From Paragorgia papillata (lineage: Eukaryota; Cnidaria; Anthozoa; Scleralcyonacea; Coralliidae), in contig JAWNZC010000324.1 in NCBI GenBank assembly GCA_035771165.1, positions 440,001 to 504,000 of the forward strand: DNA of 64,000 nucleotides. Direction: 5' to 3'. How positions within the stretch are numbered: the first letter of the stretch is position 1; every line of letters starts with the position of its first letter. A program made the translations under genes and the position numbers. The notes under the pieces were generated by a model. The model was not told the origin of the DNA and ran no database searches. It saw nothing but the letters and a program-made list of their open reading frames with translations. Of the stretch, positions 51,000 to 61,793 are shown one piece after another.

Positions 51000-51140
51000 G
51001 AAATATTAAGTGTAATACAAGTAATATTTGGCATTTCAATCAATTGAAATTCATGCTGTAGGAATTTTTGGTGAAAGAAAATTTCGAGTGTAAGCTTCTT
51101 ACACTGAAAATTCTCCTTCATAAAATATCCCTACAACACA
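51000..51140 (-). mobile_element. SINE-A body with an inverted partial duplicate
   Basis: Complement of the SINE-A body at 51015-51092, immediately followed by an inverted, diverged copy of its end (51100-51140), giving a hairpin. Confidence 0.55.
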
Positions 51141-51287
51141 TGATCCAACTCCTTATATACGCATATTTTTCGACAATTAAGAATACAGCTATGACACACA
51201 CAATGTTTTTGTGGGAGAATGGTTCGGGGAGAAGTACTCCGAATGAGAATTGTGGTCAGCCTCATCCCAACAACTCAACGTTACGGT

Positions 51288-51442
51288 CTTAGTTGTCCTA
51301 GGAGTAATAATCCCCAAGTAGGACTCTAGTCTAATGTCCTAGTGGTCGTAGTTCCCCATGTTGGACTTTGCCCAAGGGGTAATGACCCCCAAGGGCATCC
51401 TACATGTCCAAGGGGTAATAGATCCCCGAGTTGGACATTTCT
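51288..51442. repeat. Degenerate tandem of palindromic ~45-bp units
   Basis: Units of the type 'gtccaaggggtaatgatccc' followed by 'caagttggac' repeat three to four times; each unit is itself roughly palindromic around the GGGG/CCCC words. Confidence 0.7.
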
Positions 51443-51710
51443 TACTTTCGACTAATTCTTATAATTACATCAATTCGTATATGAGTCTATGGGATTGAGG
51501 GTGACCTTTGGGAGCTCTTCATCCCCAAACCAAATCTTTATTAAAATAGTAATGCTATATACGAAATTGATTCATATATATATTACTTTAAGATAATAGA
51601 GTTGTCCACCATAAGTCATTTGACGCAGTTCGCATGACAGACTCTAGGAGTAGTGTTTATGTGAAAACATTTTAACCAACATATAGCTACAGGTTGTTGC
51701 TTTTTTTTTG

Positions 51711-51744
<34 letters not shown>
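51711..51744. repeat. Long T run
   Basis: An almost uninterrupted T homopolymer, prone to assembly length error. Confidence 0.95.
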
Positions 51745-51748
<4 letters not shown>

Positions 51749-52163
51749 AAAGATGTGCAAAATCGTTGAATAGGTGGGATGGGTGGTAATTTGTTCGCTT
51801 TACCGAGCTTACACGTAGCTTATTGTGTAAAGCTCTTGATCACAATGGTTCATATGGTGCGTGTTGAAGTCTTATAAGGACGACTAGGTGAAATTTGATT
51901 GGTAGATTTTCCCGCAAAAAAGCGGAAATACCGTTTCCATTGGTAGACTAATCATTGCCTTGTGTTCTGCACGTGCGGAGTCATGCGCTGGTCGGAAAGA
52001 CTGACCTTTATACCCGTCTGGGGTTTATTTGAGTTGTTGACAGCTGAGAAATTGATCTTTGTCCGGACTCCTACCGATTTACAAGCCTTTACGCAGCTTT
52101 AAATTTTGCTTAGACGTTTTTGTCTCAGTAACTTAAATTTATATTTGCTATAGGCTTATATAA

Positions 52164-52540
52164 ATTGGCTAAAAACACATATCTCGCCATTCTGAGTCGA
52201 AAAACGTTTTTTTTTCCGAAATAAGGCTCCAAATGCCAAATTTTCGGCGAAAATGTTTTTGCCGTAGAATAACAAAACAACACATTTGGAATAGTTCCCT
52301 CAACTTTTCCATTTTGGCAGTTTGGGGACCTTCGTAATCAAGAAAAACGCGTATCTCGCCATTCTGAGTCGAAAAAAGTTTTTTTCCGAAATAAGGCTCC
52401 AAATGCCAAATTTTCGGTGAAAATGATGTTTTGGACCTACGGCAAACTTTTTTCGACCCAGAATTAATGGCGAGATATGCGGTTTTCTTATTTTGAAGGC
52501 CCTAAAACTGCCAAAATGGGAAAGTTGAAGGAACCATTCA
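52164..52540. repeat. Two direct ~170-bp repeats plus inverted partial copy
   Basis: 'tatctcgccattctgagtcg' and 'ccgaaataaggctccaaatg' occur at about 52180 and 52350; the inverse of the first block lies at 52450-52490 and of 'aacttttccattttggcag' at 52505-52530. A foldback or array remnant. Confidence 0.7.
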
Positions 52541-53650
52541 CATAAATATTGAAAACAATTATGAACGAAGTTTAAGCTAAGTCACAGATTTTTGGGCAGC
52601 ACCCGCAGTCTAGTTATATATACGTCAGTGGAGTGGGCCTTGTGCTTATAGTATTTATTCTGTGGTTTGGGTTATCTGTGGTGACAGATGTTTTTCTCTT
52701 CGTTTTTAGTGCAAAGTTTCACAGAGACGTTGCAGTATTGTGATGAATGGCGAAAATTCACACGATATATACATAGATATATAGATAGTGTAAACTTTCC
52801 GGGGGGTAAACTTACCACGTTTAACGACATACATACTTGTCGTAGTTGAAAAGCTAAAACCAGTGAAAATGTGAAACACTAGTATCAGTCTTTCATATAC
52901 AACAAATATTTATGTCGCTTAAAGCTCGTAAGTCCTACTAGCGATAACAGACAGGTTTGTACCTTATCTATGGGTATTTCTTGAAAGACGTGTAAAATCC
53001 TGGTTGCATTATTCAATATATCTTAATATATCGAGAATGAAAGAAGTTTCCCCCCGGAATATATTAGAATAGCACTGCGCACGCGTGGTTTTGTTTGCGA
53101 TTGGCGAATACAACAATGGCGGAGAACGCAAAGGAGCGATCAATCTTCTTCTCGAAACAACGACTTTCTAGGCTTAGCTGCATGGCTAATTAAATATATG
53201 GTTCGTACGGAGCCCGATTAGTGCCATACTAATTTTGTACTTGATATTACCAATATTGTGCTCAGTTTTCCTTTTCTCGCGCTTAGCTTTTTTTCTCGCC
53301 CTTAGTTTTTTTCCTCGCCTTTAGTGGTTTTTTTCTCGCGCTTATTTTTTTTTCTCGCGCTTAGTTTTTTTCTCGCCCTTAGCTTCTTTTCTCGCCCTTA
53401 GTTTCTTTTCTCGCCCTTAGTTATTTTTCCTCGCCTTTAATGTTTTTTCCTCGCCTTTAGTGTTTTTTTCTCGCGCTTAGTTTTTTTTGTCGCCCTTAGT
53501 TTTCTTTCTCGCGCTTAGTTTTTTTCTCGCGCTTAGTTTTTTTTGTCGCCCTTAGTTTTTTTTCTCGCGCTTAGTTTTTTCCCTCGCGCTAAGTCTTTTT
53601 TTCTCGCCCTTTATAGTTTTTTTTCTCGCTCTTAGTTTTTTTGCTCGCCC

Positions 53651-53842
53651 TTAGTTTTTTCCCGACTTTTTCGACCGCTGAATATCATGTCGCAGACTCA
53701 ATATTCGAGCACGGGCAAAAACATGACGAAACCGAAGGAATCTTAAACCACTCACCACTGGAGTAAACATGGGCGATTCTATTAAAAAGGTAACTAAATC
53801 ATTTAAATAGTTTTCGTATGGAGTCATTGCTTGCTGGCTCAT
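53651..53842 (-). CDS. Arm-encoded 63-codon open frame, left copy
   Basis: Reads MSQQAMTPYENYLNDLVTFL then IESPMFTPVVSGL and HVFARARILSLRHDIQRSKK. Almost the same protein is encoded by the opposite arm at 54311-54505. I recognise no domain. It may be a captured exon, a transposon gene exon or fortuitous. Confidence 0.35.
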   Translation of the reverse strand: MSQQAMTPYENYLNDLVTFLIESPMFTPVVSGLRFLRFRHVFARARILSLRHDIQRSKKSGKN

Positions 53843-53982
53843 TCCTACAATTGGAGTGTTTGGACTGAAAGTTGAAACATGGCGGTCTTGAATATATTAA
53901 TTATTTTCAATTTGCTCGTATTAAATCGGAGATACATTTAAATGTTACGCAGCATTACCTTCCCTAAATACCTACTCTACAA

Positions 53983-54290
53983 CAAGGGAATGTCGACCGT
54001 GGAGATATCATTGAACGTTACTTTCATTTGGGAATGAATTACAAAGAGATCTTACTGCTGATTGGATTAATGCATGGTTATTGTTTGAGTATACGTCAAC
54101 GGCTAAAGAGAATTCTAAGGTGTCGTGGTGTTGAGAGAAGAATAAATCGTTGCGATATTTTCAAGAGGTTTGTCGATGCTTGGAAATGGAATTGCGTGGT
54201 AATGGAAGTAGTATTGGGTATAGACAAATGACCCAAAGACTTTCACCGCCTAATCGCCTATGGCCTTTGTGTTGACAAAGGTATAGTTAG
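53983..54290 (+). pseudogene. Integrase/DDE-type transposase N-terminal remnant
   Basis: GDIIERYFHLGMNYKEILLL then IGLMHGYCLSIRQRLKRIL resembles the helix-turn-helix start of rve-type integrase proteins common in cnidarian and fish genomes. After a frameshift, LEMELRGNGSSIGYRQMTQR matches the next conserved segment (the G-S-x2-GYR-x-M region). The catalytic core is absent. Confidence 0.6.
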
Positions 54291-54310
54291 AAACCTATCC
54301 AATTGTAGGA

Positions 54311-54505
54311 ATGAGCCAGCAAGCAATAATAGCTCCATACGAAAACTATTCAAACGATTTAGTTACCTTTTTAATAGAATCGCCCATGTTTACTCCTGTG
54401 GTGAGTGGTTTAAGATTGCTTCGGTTTCGTCATGTTTTTGCCCGTGCACGAATATTGAGTCTGCGACATGATATTCAGCGGTCGAAAAAGTCGGAAAAAA
54501 ACTAA
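54311..54505 (+). CDS. Arm-encoded 64-codon open frame, right copy
   Basis: Reads MSQQAIIAPYENYSNDLVTF and continues like the left copy, with one extra codon (ata) and a few substitutions, the frame staying open. The two copies point outwards from the centre of the transposon. Confidence 0.35.
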   Translation: MSQQAIIAPYENYSNDLVTFLIESPMFTPVVSGLRLLRFRHVFARARILSLRHDIQRSKKSEKN

Positions 54506-55373
54506 GGGCGAGACAAAAAACTAAGCGCGAGAAAAAAAACTAAGCGCGAGAAAAAAAACTAAGGGCGAGAAAAAACAACTAAGGGCGAGAAAAAAACCCA
54601 AGCGCGAGAAAAAAACTAAGGGCGAGAAAAAAAACTAAGCGCGAGAAAAAGAAAACTAAGCACGATATTGGTAATATCAAGCACAAAATTAGTATGACAC
54701 TAATCGGGCTCCGTAGGAGATTGTAGACTGTCTTTGCGCGTGATTGGGCAGACGATTCGGCTACACAACGTGAAGCTAGCGACATAATCATCAGACGATC
54801 GTAATTTGTAAAGGCAACAAAAACTTATGTATCTAGTTTACATCCACTTAGCCGATTTTAGTCAATTTTGATCTAGATCGACTGGACGTCACACGATACG
54901 TATTAGTATCGCAATTCTTGTGATGCACCAAGCTTTTTATGCAAAAATTTCAAGGAGTTCAAAAAGATCTTGATGTTATTAAACAGACTGGAAAACAATA
55001 GCGAAGGGCACAAAAGACGTCGGTATTCATGTTTGTCGGAGTTTATAATTTATTTTTTCCGTTCTTGACAAGAGAAAATAACTCTTTAAGAATCCCTCGA
55101 GATTCTAGTTTGGGTTGTTTGTCTGAGTTTTGGCTTGTATTATTTTATTATTGGGCTTTGCTTTAGAAAATGGGCTGGCAGGTTGCGGGGCTGGCAGCTC
55201 TGTCCGTACACGTGGCAAAAATTGTTATTATCTTTGACTAGAAACTTTGCACTATCCTTGGGATCTAGAAAAGATATTCAATAAACAGCTTTCATTCCAT
55301 ATGCCATAGGTTTCCAGCAGGTCTATAATTCTGTCTCAATGTATTCAATCCCTGCCATGAACTTTTCTCAAGA

Positions 55374-56580
55374 TCATCCAATTGTTGTACTGGAGGGCTG
55401 GACAGCATTAAACTGTCTGATTGTCAGTCTGACTGACTTGTTGTCAGTCTCATTAAGATAAAGTTCATTAGAAATGAGTTCCTCTAGCATGATTTTATTG
55501 TTACTTGTTCCTGCACATATTCCTTGTTTTTTTTCAATATCTGAGTTGTTGTAATAAAGCGTTGCTTTCGATAGTTGACTTGATCTGCCAGAACGTCCAG
55601 TTTCCTGCATGTATAATTCAATATTACTTGGAGGTATAAATGTACAGTATAACGTGTTTTACATCAGGTGCATCAACTCCAATTCCAAGTGCTGATGTGG
55701 CAAATAAAACCCTCATTCTTGAATCTGGCTTCTTTATCTCTGAGATGATACTATTTTTAAAATCTGCTTTGTTTGAGGAGCAAGAAATTAGGCAAATTGC
55801 CTTGCAGCTGGATCAGTAGTTTCCCCCACATACTGGTCATCCTTCAGTACCCTAGTTTCAAACAAACCATAAGAATATCCACAGTACTTCAGTTTCATGT
55901 ATATAATAGTCATTGGATAGTATTCTCGTTCAACAGACAGTTGATTTGCAATAGGTAAGAGGATGCGGTCATTGTTTTCATAAGCATGATGGTTACTCAT
56001 GCGCATTTTCTTGTCAAAGTATATGTTCGCACGATTAGGGTTTGCTGAGACAATTTTGCAAGAACTTTTTAAAACCAGACTATTTTTCAGGTCTGTCAAC
56101 AGATGTGGTGGTGCTGTTGCTGTGAGTACCAGAACCGGAACATTGGGTAAAAATGCTCTTAGGCCTACAACTGACAAATCTTTAAAATCTTTCCTGAATT
56201 CTTTACCCCTTCAAATTAAAAACACAGGGGAAAGGTAGTAGCAATAAATCAAACAGTTCATTATGTTACTGGTGATATTTTATGACTTTTATCTAGCCTC
56301 AAACCATAACTTGTAGTGAGCACTAGTATAAAGATAATATAAGTTATAAATACATGTATACTGTTTATATTTTGATAAAAGAGCTACTGGCTTAGGTATT
56401 TATATAAAATTATGTTACTAAAATTATGTTTCAACACAGTGTGCTTCATCAACAACACATGGAACAACATTTCTCTTAAACAGTTGGCTATTCATTAACT
56501 CGCTTCTTTCCTTCCTTGCAAAGCAGAGCCTCTGGATGGGCAATTAGACCAGCTGCATGGTATCGCCATTTAAAAATCCT
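55374..56580 (-). pseudogene. Degenerate RecQ-like DNA helicase
   Basis: Minus-strand segments in order: AHPEALLCKEGKKRVNE; RNVVPCVVDEAHCVET (DEAH box at 56450-56439); GKEFRKDFKDLSVVGLRAFL, PNVPVLVLTATAPPHLL (motif III TATA) and IVSANPNRANIYF; after a frameshift KKPDSRMRVLFATSALGIGV (motif V); and ETGRSGRSSQLSKATLYYNN (motif VI). At least two frameshifts and stops separate them; the intron near 56250-56430 may be real. Related RecQ-like genes are multicopy in cnidarian genomes. Not functional as it stands. Confidence 0.8.
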
Positions 56581-56737
56581 TCTGTGGGACTACGAATCTT
56601 CACCTCGTCCACGTTGTCTTACGTGCTGCTTTTGTCAAGGTTTGATATTTCTAAACTTGTGCGAAAGCTTTAAAAGTTCTGGCCGCATCTGTCGAGGTAC
56701 GACTAAAACTAGCCGGTTCGCTGGGGTACTCTTATCC

Positions 56738-57070
56738 ATACGACGGTATAGAACGCACTGTACCATTTCCATTGAGAAATTCTGTGTAGTTCAAGAACTA
56801 TAAGCTTTTAAAAACTTCGGACATCTATACTTCCGACGCGACAGTGAGAAATTTTCCGGCTTTATTCCGGTACATTCCGAGTAGTTTTAGGTCTTTAAAA
56901 ACGTAGAAAAACCTAAGTTTTCCATCTAGCTTTATATTTCAAATAAAAATCACTCAGTATGCCATTTTTGAGCCATAAAAAAGAAGCGTCTATATTAAGT
57001 GTATTTTATGACCACCTTGGCCCAATATCACCTGTGACGTCGCGCGGGTCAGCCATATGTCTCCATTAGT
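56738..57070. repeat. Diverged repeat R6, copy 1
   Basis: 'gtgtagttcaagaactataa', 'ttccggctttattccgg', 'ctttatatttcaaataaaa' and 'atatcacctgtgacgtcg' recur in order at 57488-57775. Confidence 0.75.
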
Positions 57071-57487
57071 TCGAAACAAGGTTTTTAGCCAATCTATATT
57101 CACAGCTGTTTGATAAAGGCAAAGGATACTTGCTGTAAGTGTAAACACACTCGAAGGCACTTAGAAACCGCTTATCTCTGCCAGCGGGATATTAGGAGAA
57201 ACGAGCCACGCTAATTATAGGATAGCTTATTAGATCTACACATGTATGAATAGAATGCTTGATTGGACTCGTTTTTAGAAGAAAAGGAAATAACGGACTT
57301 TGCATGTCTTTCAGTGCACGGTTGATTTATCGTATAAACGTTAACATAAATATCAATTCATAAACAATGGAATTGTTAAGTCTATTGATATATCGGATTT
57401 TTATTAAACGAAAATTTAATGCGTTGGTTCTTGGTCTGTGGGCAACGAAAAATTCAAGAATGTTATAAAGTAAGTGAAAAAAAGTTT

Positions 57488-57775
57488 TGTCGAGAAATTC
57501 GGTGTAGTTCAGGAACTATAAGCTTCTAAAAATTTTGAAAATCTACTTCCGACGACGGTATAAAAATTTTCGATTTCATTCCGATAAATTCCGACCATTT
57601 TTGGATCTTCAAAAATGCAGAAACACCTAACTTTTTAATCTGGCTTTATATTTCAAATATAGATCGTTCAGTATGCTATATCTGAGCAATAAAAAAAAGC
57701 GTTTATACAAAGCGTATTTCGTGACAACTTTGGCGCAATGTCACCTGTGATGTGACAGGTGACATTTTCCGAAGG
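57488..57775. repeat. Diverged repeat R6, copy 2
   Basis: 'gtgtagttcaggaactataa', 'cgatttcattccgataaatt', 'ctttatatttcaaatatag' and 'atgtcacctgtgatgtgaca' match copy 1 in direct orientation, about 750 bp downstream. Confidence 0.75.
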
Positions 57776-58890
57776 CATTTCCGACAACGCGCAATTTTGA
57801 ATTGACAAGGTTTCCAAAAACATTAATATCTCTAAAATTTTAACTTATTTTCCACTAAAATTTTGTCAGCTATGTACTTTACGCTATCATATGGTTTAAT
57901 ATAATATGATAAAGAAAAAAAATTGCATTGCATTTCACTTTTAAAAACTGATGTTTACAAAACAACTTTTAGGTACGTGCGTATACGTTTATTGTGTACA
58001 TATCTACATTTATTGTGTACGGAAGATAACCAAACGTATTTTCCATTATTTACTGTTTAATTTCATCATTTTATGACAACTTTTTTAATATTTTTTCTGA
58101 AACATGCGCTGTCTGCCTTTTCAAATATTTATGAACAGGAAATAGGATAATTATTACAACGCACTTAAAAGCCAGAAGCGTTTGGCTAAATTTCCATAAC
58201 AAAAAGAGTTTCTGAGGAACGAAGACTAATTTTGTACAAAGCAATACTTGTAAGGTACGTTTTTCTATCACTATATAGTTGATATTTACAAAATAATGTT
58301 TCAAAGTTAGAACCGTGTACTCTAGACTTAAATTTAGATTGATCTGAGTCCACATCAGGGTCAAGTTTCCACAATAGCAAAGAATAAAGTAGAAGGATTT
58401 AAATAAGGTTCGCCCTGAAGCTGAATTCAGCGGGACTTAGAGTTATTTTTGCCACTATACTAACACGATCCAAAGTATATTGCGCATGTACTATCTTGTA
58501 ATCATGCTGCGGCAAGTGTCAAGACTGATCAAGAGTGAGAAAGCCAACGAAGAAAATCAATTTTACTTCTAGTAACGGTAAATCGTGCGTGCCTTGTAGA
58601 AGCAGGATGAAGAGCATGTGCAAAATTATGTTTAGTAGTTATACGAATAATTTTTTTTCTCCGGAAATATCATGTTTGTTAATTTTTAAAAAATTTCGTT
58701 CTACAGAATTTTTTTTAAATCGACCTATTGATTACTCATACTTCAAGAAAAATTTTAATGAAAAAAAATTGGGAGTCACCAAAGTCTTTTTTCGAATTAA
58801 ACTAGTTTGAAGGGTAATTGGCAGCCATTTTGAAACGTCATTGTTGCCATAGCAACAACTGCTGCTATTTATTTGGTAACAGTTTTTGAT
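57776..58890. other. Intergenic sequence, nothing recognised
   Basis: AT-rich DNA; a 91-codon plus-strand frame at 58535-58810 is compositionally biased and unassigned. Confidence 0.35.
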
Positions 58891-58899
58891 TGTCAGACT

Positions 58900-59200
58900 G
58901 TTTAACTATGTATAACATTTAGTTTTATTCTTTTTCCGAATTGTTTAATCGCGTGTTTTGGACTCTCAAACTTGTATTTCCATTTTTCAAGAAACTGTAT
59001 GGAGCCACCCTTACAGGAACTTTCTTCGGTTCCTCTCAAATTTTCCAAGACGATAGATAAATGTATCACAAACAAAATTGTGCTGGGAAACTCGATAATG
59101 GCAAAAGCTTTTACGTTGACGCCATCCCAGCGCATTAGTTTCTGTCAATTTACAAAATGGTGTATAACTTTTCGCTAGAATCAAATATCAAGAAAACCGC
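58900..59200 (-). repeat. Interspersed repeat R5, copy 2
   Basis: Inverse match to 26150-26305 over 'aaaagctttt', 'attatcga' and 'tttatctat' blocks; longer than copy 1. Confidence 0.5.
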
Positions 59201-59727
59201 AATGGTTTTTTTTTCCCGTTTTGTATCAGGACTCCCAGGAAAGAATCGAAAAACATCAATGAAAACCTCTTTAAGTTAAAGCGTGTGAAAGGCGTTCTCG
59301 ACATTCGTCTAGAAGGATTGTTAAAAACCCGTTCCTAAAGGAAACCCGTTCCGTTGTAAAATTGAGAATTATTAGCATATTCTAATGGGAAATTTTATAA
59401 ATTTTAGTTTATGCGGGAATTAAGGTATCCTCTTTAGACTAGAGACACTTTTAAAGATATATAAAGTAACTTTAAGCGAACAATCTAAAAAAATACAACA
59501 CAAAACAAAGTCCATATGGCAGCATAATATTGTAAAATCCCAAACATTTGAGTAAATAGAGAGACTGGAATAAATTAAAAAGTAATATTTTGAATTTCAT
59601 TTCAGATCAGAATCCGATTGTGAATTTTGTGAAGAATCTCTAAGTTTCGACGGAGGGTTACTGAGGGAGACATTGAGAGATATTTTGAATCATAATACGG
59701 CAAAAAATCGTAAAAGCCAAGGACACA

Positions 59728-59869
59728 ATGCTGTTTGAAAAACGCAATCAAGGCTTCTCTCCAAGACGACTTGCTATTGGAATACTGGTATTTGTGATCG
59801 TTTCAACTTTGGCCACTTGTTCCGAAGCATTGCCTCGATTTCAACAGACACAGTATGCCAATACTCGTT
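59728..59869 (+). CDS. PAN gene 3, exon 1 (signal sequence)
   Basis: ATG at 59728; hydrophobic RRLAIGILVFVIVSTLATCS; donor CGTT|GTATGT in phase 1. The good signal peptide and the length shared with gene 1 support the start. Confidence 0.7.
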
Positions 59870-59952
59870 GTATGTTCTTCAACTCTTCTTCAGTTTACTG
59901 TTCGCGTCTTTTCATTCTCTACTTTTGTCTGTTCAACTCTACTCTATTCCAC

Positions 59953-60466
59953 ACTGTACTGTACTGTACTGTACTGTACTGTACTGTACTGTACTGTACT
60001 GTACTGTACTGTACTGTACTGTACTGTACTGTACTGTACTGTACTGTACTGTACTGTACTGTACTGTGCTGTGCTGTGCTGTGCTGTGCTGTGCTGTGCT
60101 GTGCTGTGCTGTGCTGTGCTGTGCTGTGCTGTGCTGTGCTGTGCTGTGCTGTGCTGTGCTGTGCTGTGCTGTGTGCTGTGCTGTGCTGTGCTGTGCTGTG
60201 CTGTGCTGTGCTGTGCTGTGCTGTGCTGTGCTGTGCTGTGCTGTGCTGTGCTGTGCTGTGCTGTGCTGTGCTGTGCTGTGCTGTGCTGTGCTGTGCTGTG
60301 CTGTGCTGTGCTGTGCTGTGCTGTGCTGTGCTGTGCTGTGCTGTGCTGTGCTGTGCTGTGCCGTGCTGTGCCGTGCTGTGCCGTGCTGTGCCGTGCTGTG
60401 CTGTGCTGTGCTGTGCTGTGCTGTGCTGTGCTGTGCTGTGCTGTGCTGTGCTGTGCTGTGCTGTGC
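59953..60466. repeat. (ACTGT)n then (GCTGT)n satellite
   Basis: About 22 ACTGT units (59953-60065) switch sharply to about 80 GCTGT units, with one two-base phase slip near 60173 and a patch of alternating CCGTG/CTGTG at 60361-60400. The six overlapping open frames are artefacts. It lies in intron 1 of gene 3. Confidence 0.97.
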
Positions 60467-60472
60467 TTGGAC

Positions 60473-60610
60473 CATGTGAGTAGAGTTTAATTGGTCTCCC
60501 CTGTGCTCCGAGGCTTTTTCGCCGGGTTCTCCGGTTTTCCTCCCTCCGCAAAAACACCACCATCTGCAATAGGAGTGGCGCCCACCCCTGCCTTAGGATA
60601 GCAGCTAATG
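60473..60610 (+). mobile_element. SINE-C copy, 5'-truncated
   Basis: 'catgtgagtagagttt', 'gctccgaggctttttcgccg', 'ggttctccggttttcctccc' and 'gcaaaaacaccaccat' match the SINE-C body. It begins directly at the end of the GCTGT satellite. Confidence 0.7.
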
Positions 60611-60649
60611 AAAGAGGGGCCTTCTTGCTCCTCCGACTGCGGTCGACCG

Positions 60650-60678
<29 letters not shown>
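60650..60678. repeat. (TA)n microsatellite
   Basis: Short TA tract followed by 'gtactgtacagtactgtact'. Confidence 0.9.
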
Positions 60679-60680
<2 letters not shown>

Positions 60681-61155
60681 CTGTACAGTACTGTACTGTT
60701 ACTACTGTACTCCAGCCTGTTTTACTCAGAACACATGCAGATACAGAGCATACTTTAAGGTCCTCGAAAACAGACATTAGAGTACTAATACTAAATCAAT
60801 GCTCCAAAAATAGTACTATTTATAACTAATCTTTTGTCTATTTGATTATTAATAGCAATAATTAGTGTAATACGTCCTGTGTAATACATCCACTCTTTCC
60901 TAATATGGAAACACACCAGCCGATCAGTTACGATTATTTTTGCCCTATAAATAAGAACCTGTCAAGAGCCTGATTTCTCTCTATACACACCCAACATATA
61001 CCCAACATATAAGAATCATTTAGCCTGATTTCTCACTATACACACCAACATTTAAGAACCATTCAGCCTGACATAAAAGATAGGCGTCCTTTTATGCGGC
61101 TTTTTAATGTAAATCACACAACTTTTTCTTTGAATATGTTTTTTTGATTAACAAG

Positions 61156-61392
61156 AACATCGCCTTAAAAAATCCTTAATCTATGAACGAGAAGTGGAAA
61201 GTTTATTGGACTGTGGACATCTGTGTTTGGCTGAAGTTTGCCGAGGATCGATGTAAATCTATCAACATTGAAAAGGAAGAAACCAAGAATATGTATGCAA
61301 GAAAGAAATGTCAATTGAACAACGAAACAAAGACGACTAAACCAGAAAGACTCGTTCCTGATCCAGCATTTAATTATTATGAATTAATAAAT
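61156..61392 (+). pseudogene. PAN gene 3, exon 2 (PAN/Apple domain, frameshifted)
   Basis: Acceptor 'tttttttgattaacaag', donor AAT|GTAAGC. The first half reads HRLKKSLIYEREVESLLDCG and HLCLAEVCRG; after a +4 insertion the second half reads [28 protein letters not shown] and FNYYELIN in another frame. A start at the internal ATG 61183 would lose the N-terminal half. Confidence 0.75.
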
Positions 61393-61509
61393 GTAAGCAG
61401 ACAAAGCATAAAAATAAATACATTGGTTGTGTTGACAGTAATGATGTAATGAATATATCACGCAGTTATAAACTAACATAACTAACATTATGTTGTCTAA
61501 ACATTGCAG

Positions 61510-61543
61510 ATGAAAGAAAGTGATCAAACATGCGAAGCCAAAG
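61510..61543 (+). CDS. PAN gene 3, exon 3 (34-nt linker)
   Basis: Acceptor 'acattgcag', donor AAAG|GTAGCT. It encodes MKESDQTCEAK, matching [11 protein letters not shown] of the gene 1 linker. Phase 0 in, 1 out. Confidence 0.65.
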
Positions 61544-61793
61544 GTAGCTGCATTTAAGACAATATATTTATGCAATTAAACAATCTGCCAAGGCAGATTT
61601 AGAGAAAGCTTTGATGCCTAAGTCTTTAAGATACAAAAATATTATCTGAAAATCTTCAACGAAACATTTAATTATATTAGCCAATATAAGAACTCGTATA
61701 GAGTCAGAAATTGAACTCTTGTTGCTTGTTAGTAAACGCGAGTGCTGTAATTCATAATTACTTAATATTCTATTGATTTGTGTTTATTTTAAG

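Larger units (their letters stand above)
53206..54715. mobile_element. 1.5-kb transposon with long inverted arms, VNTRs and an integrase-type transposase remnant
   Basis: TIR 'tacggagcccgattagtg' at 53206 and its inverse ending at 54715, with TA at the very ends. Each arm has a unique end, then an array of ~18-bp 'ctcgcgcttagtttttt' units (left about 53269-53662, right about 54503-54655), then a ~205-bp block carrying the same 63-64 codon open frame. Inside lies a remnant of an rve/integrase-type transposase N-terminus. Confidence 0.85.

Noticed and set aside
59728..60659. 200-250 aa cysteine/valine/leucine and serine/threonine/histidine repeat proteins
   Set aside because: Frames run through the ACTGT/GCTGT satellite in intron 1 of gene 3; only the first 142 nt are a plausible exon.
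61183..61449. 88-aa protein starting at the internal ATG of the gene 3 PAN exon
   Set aside because: This frame is the product of the 4-base shift; its first 20 residues have no match to PAN while the other frame does.
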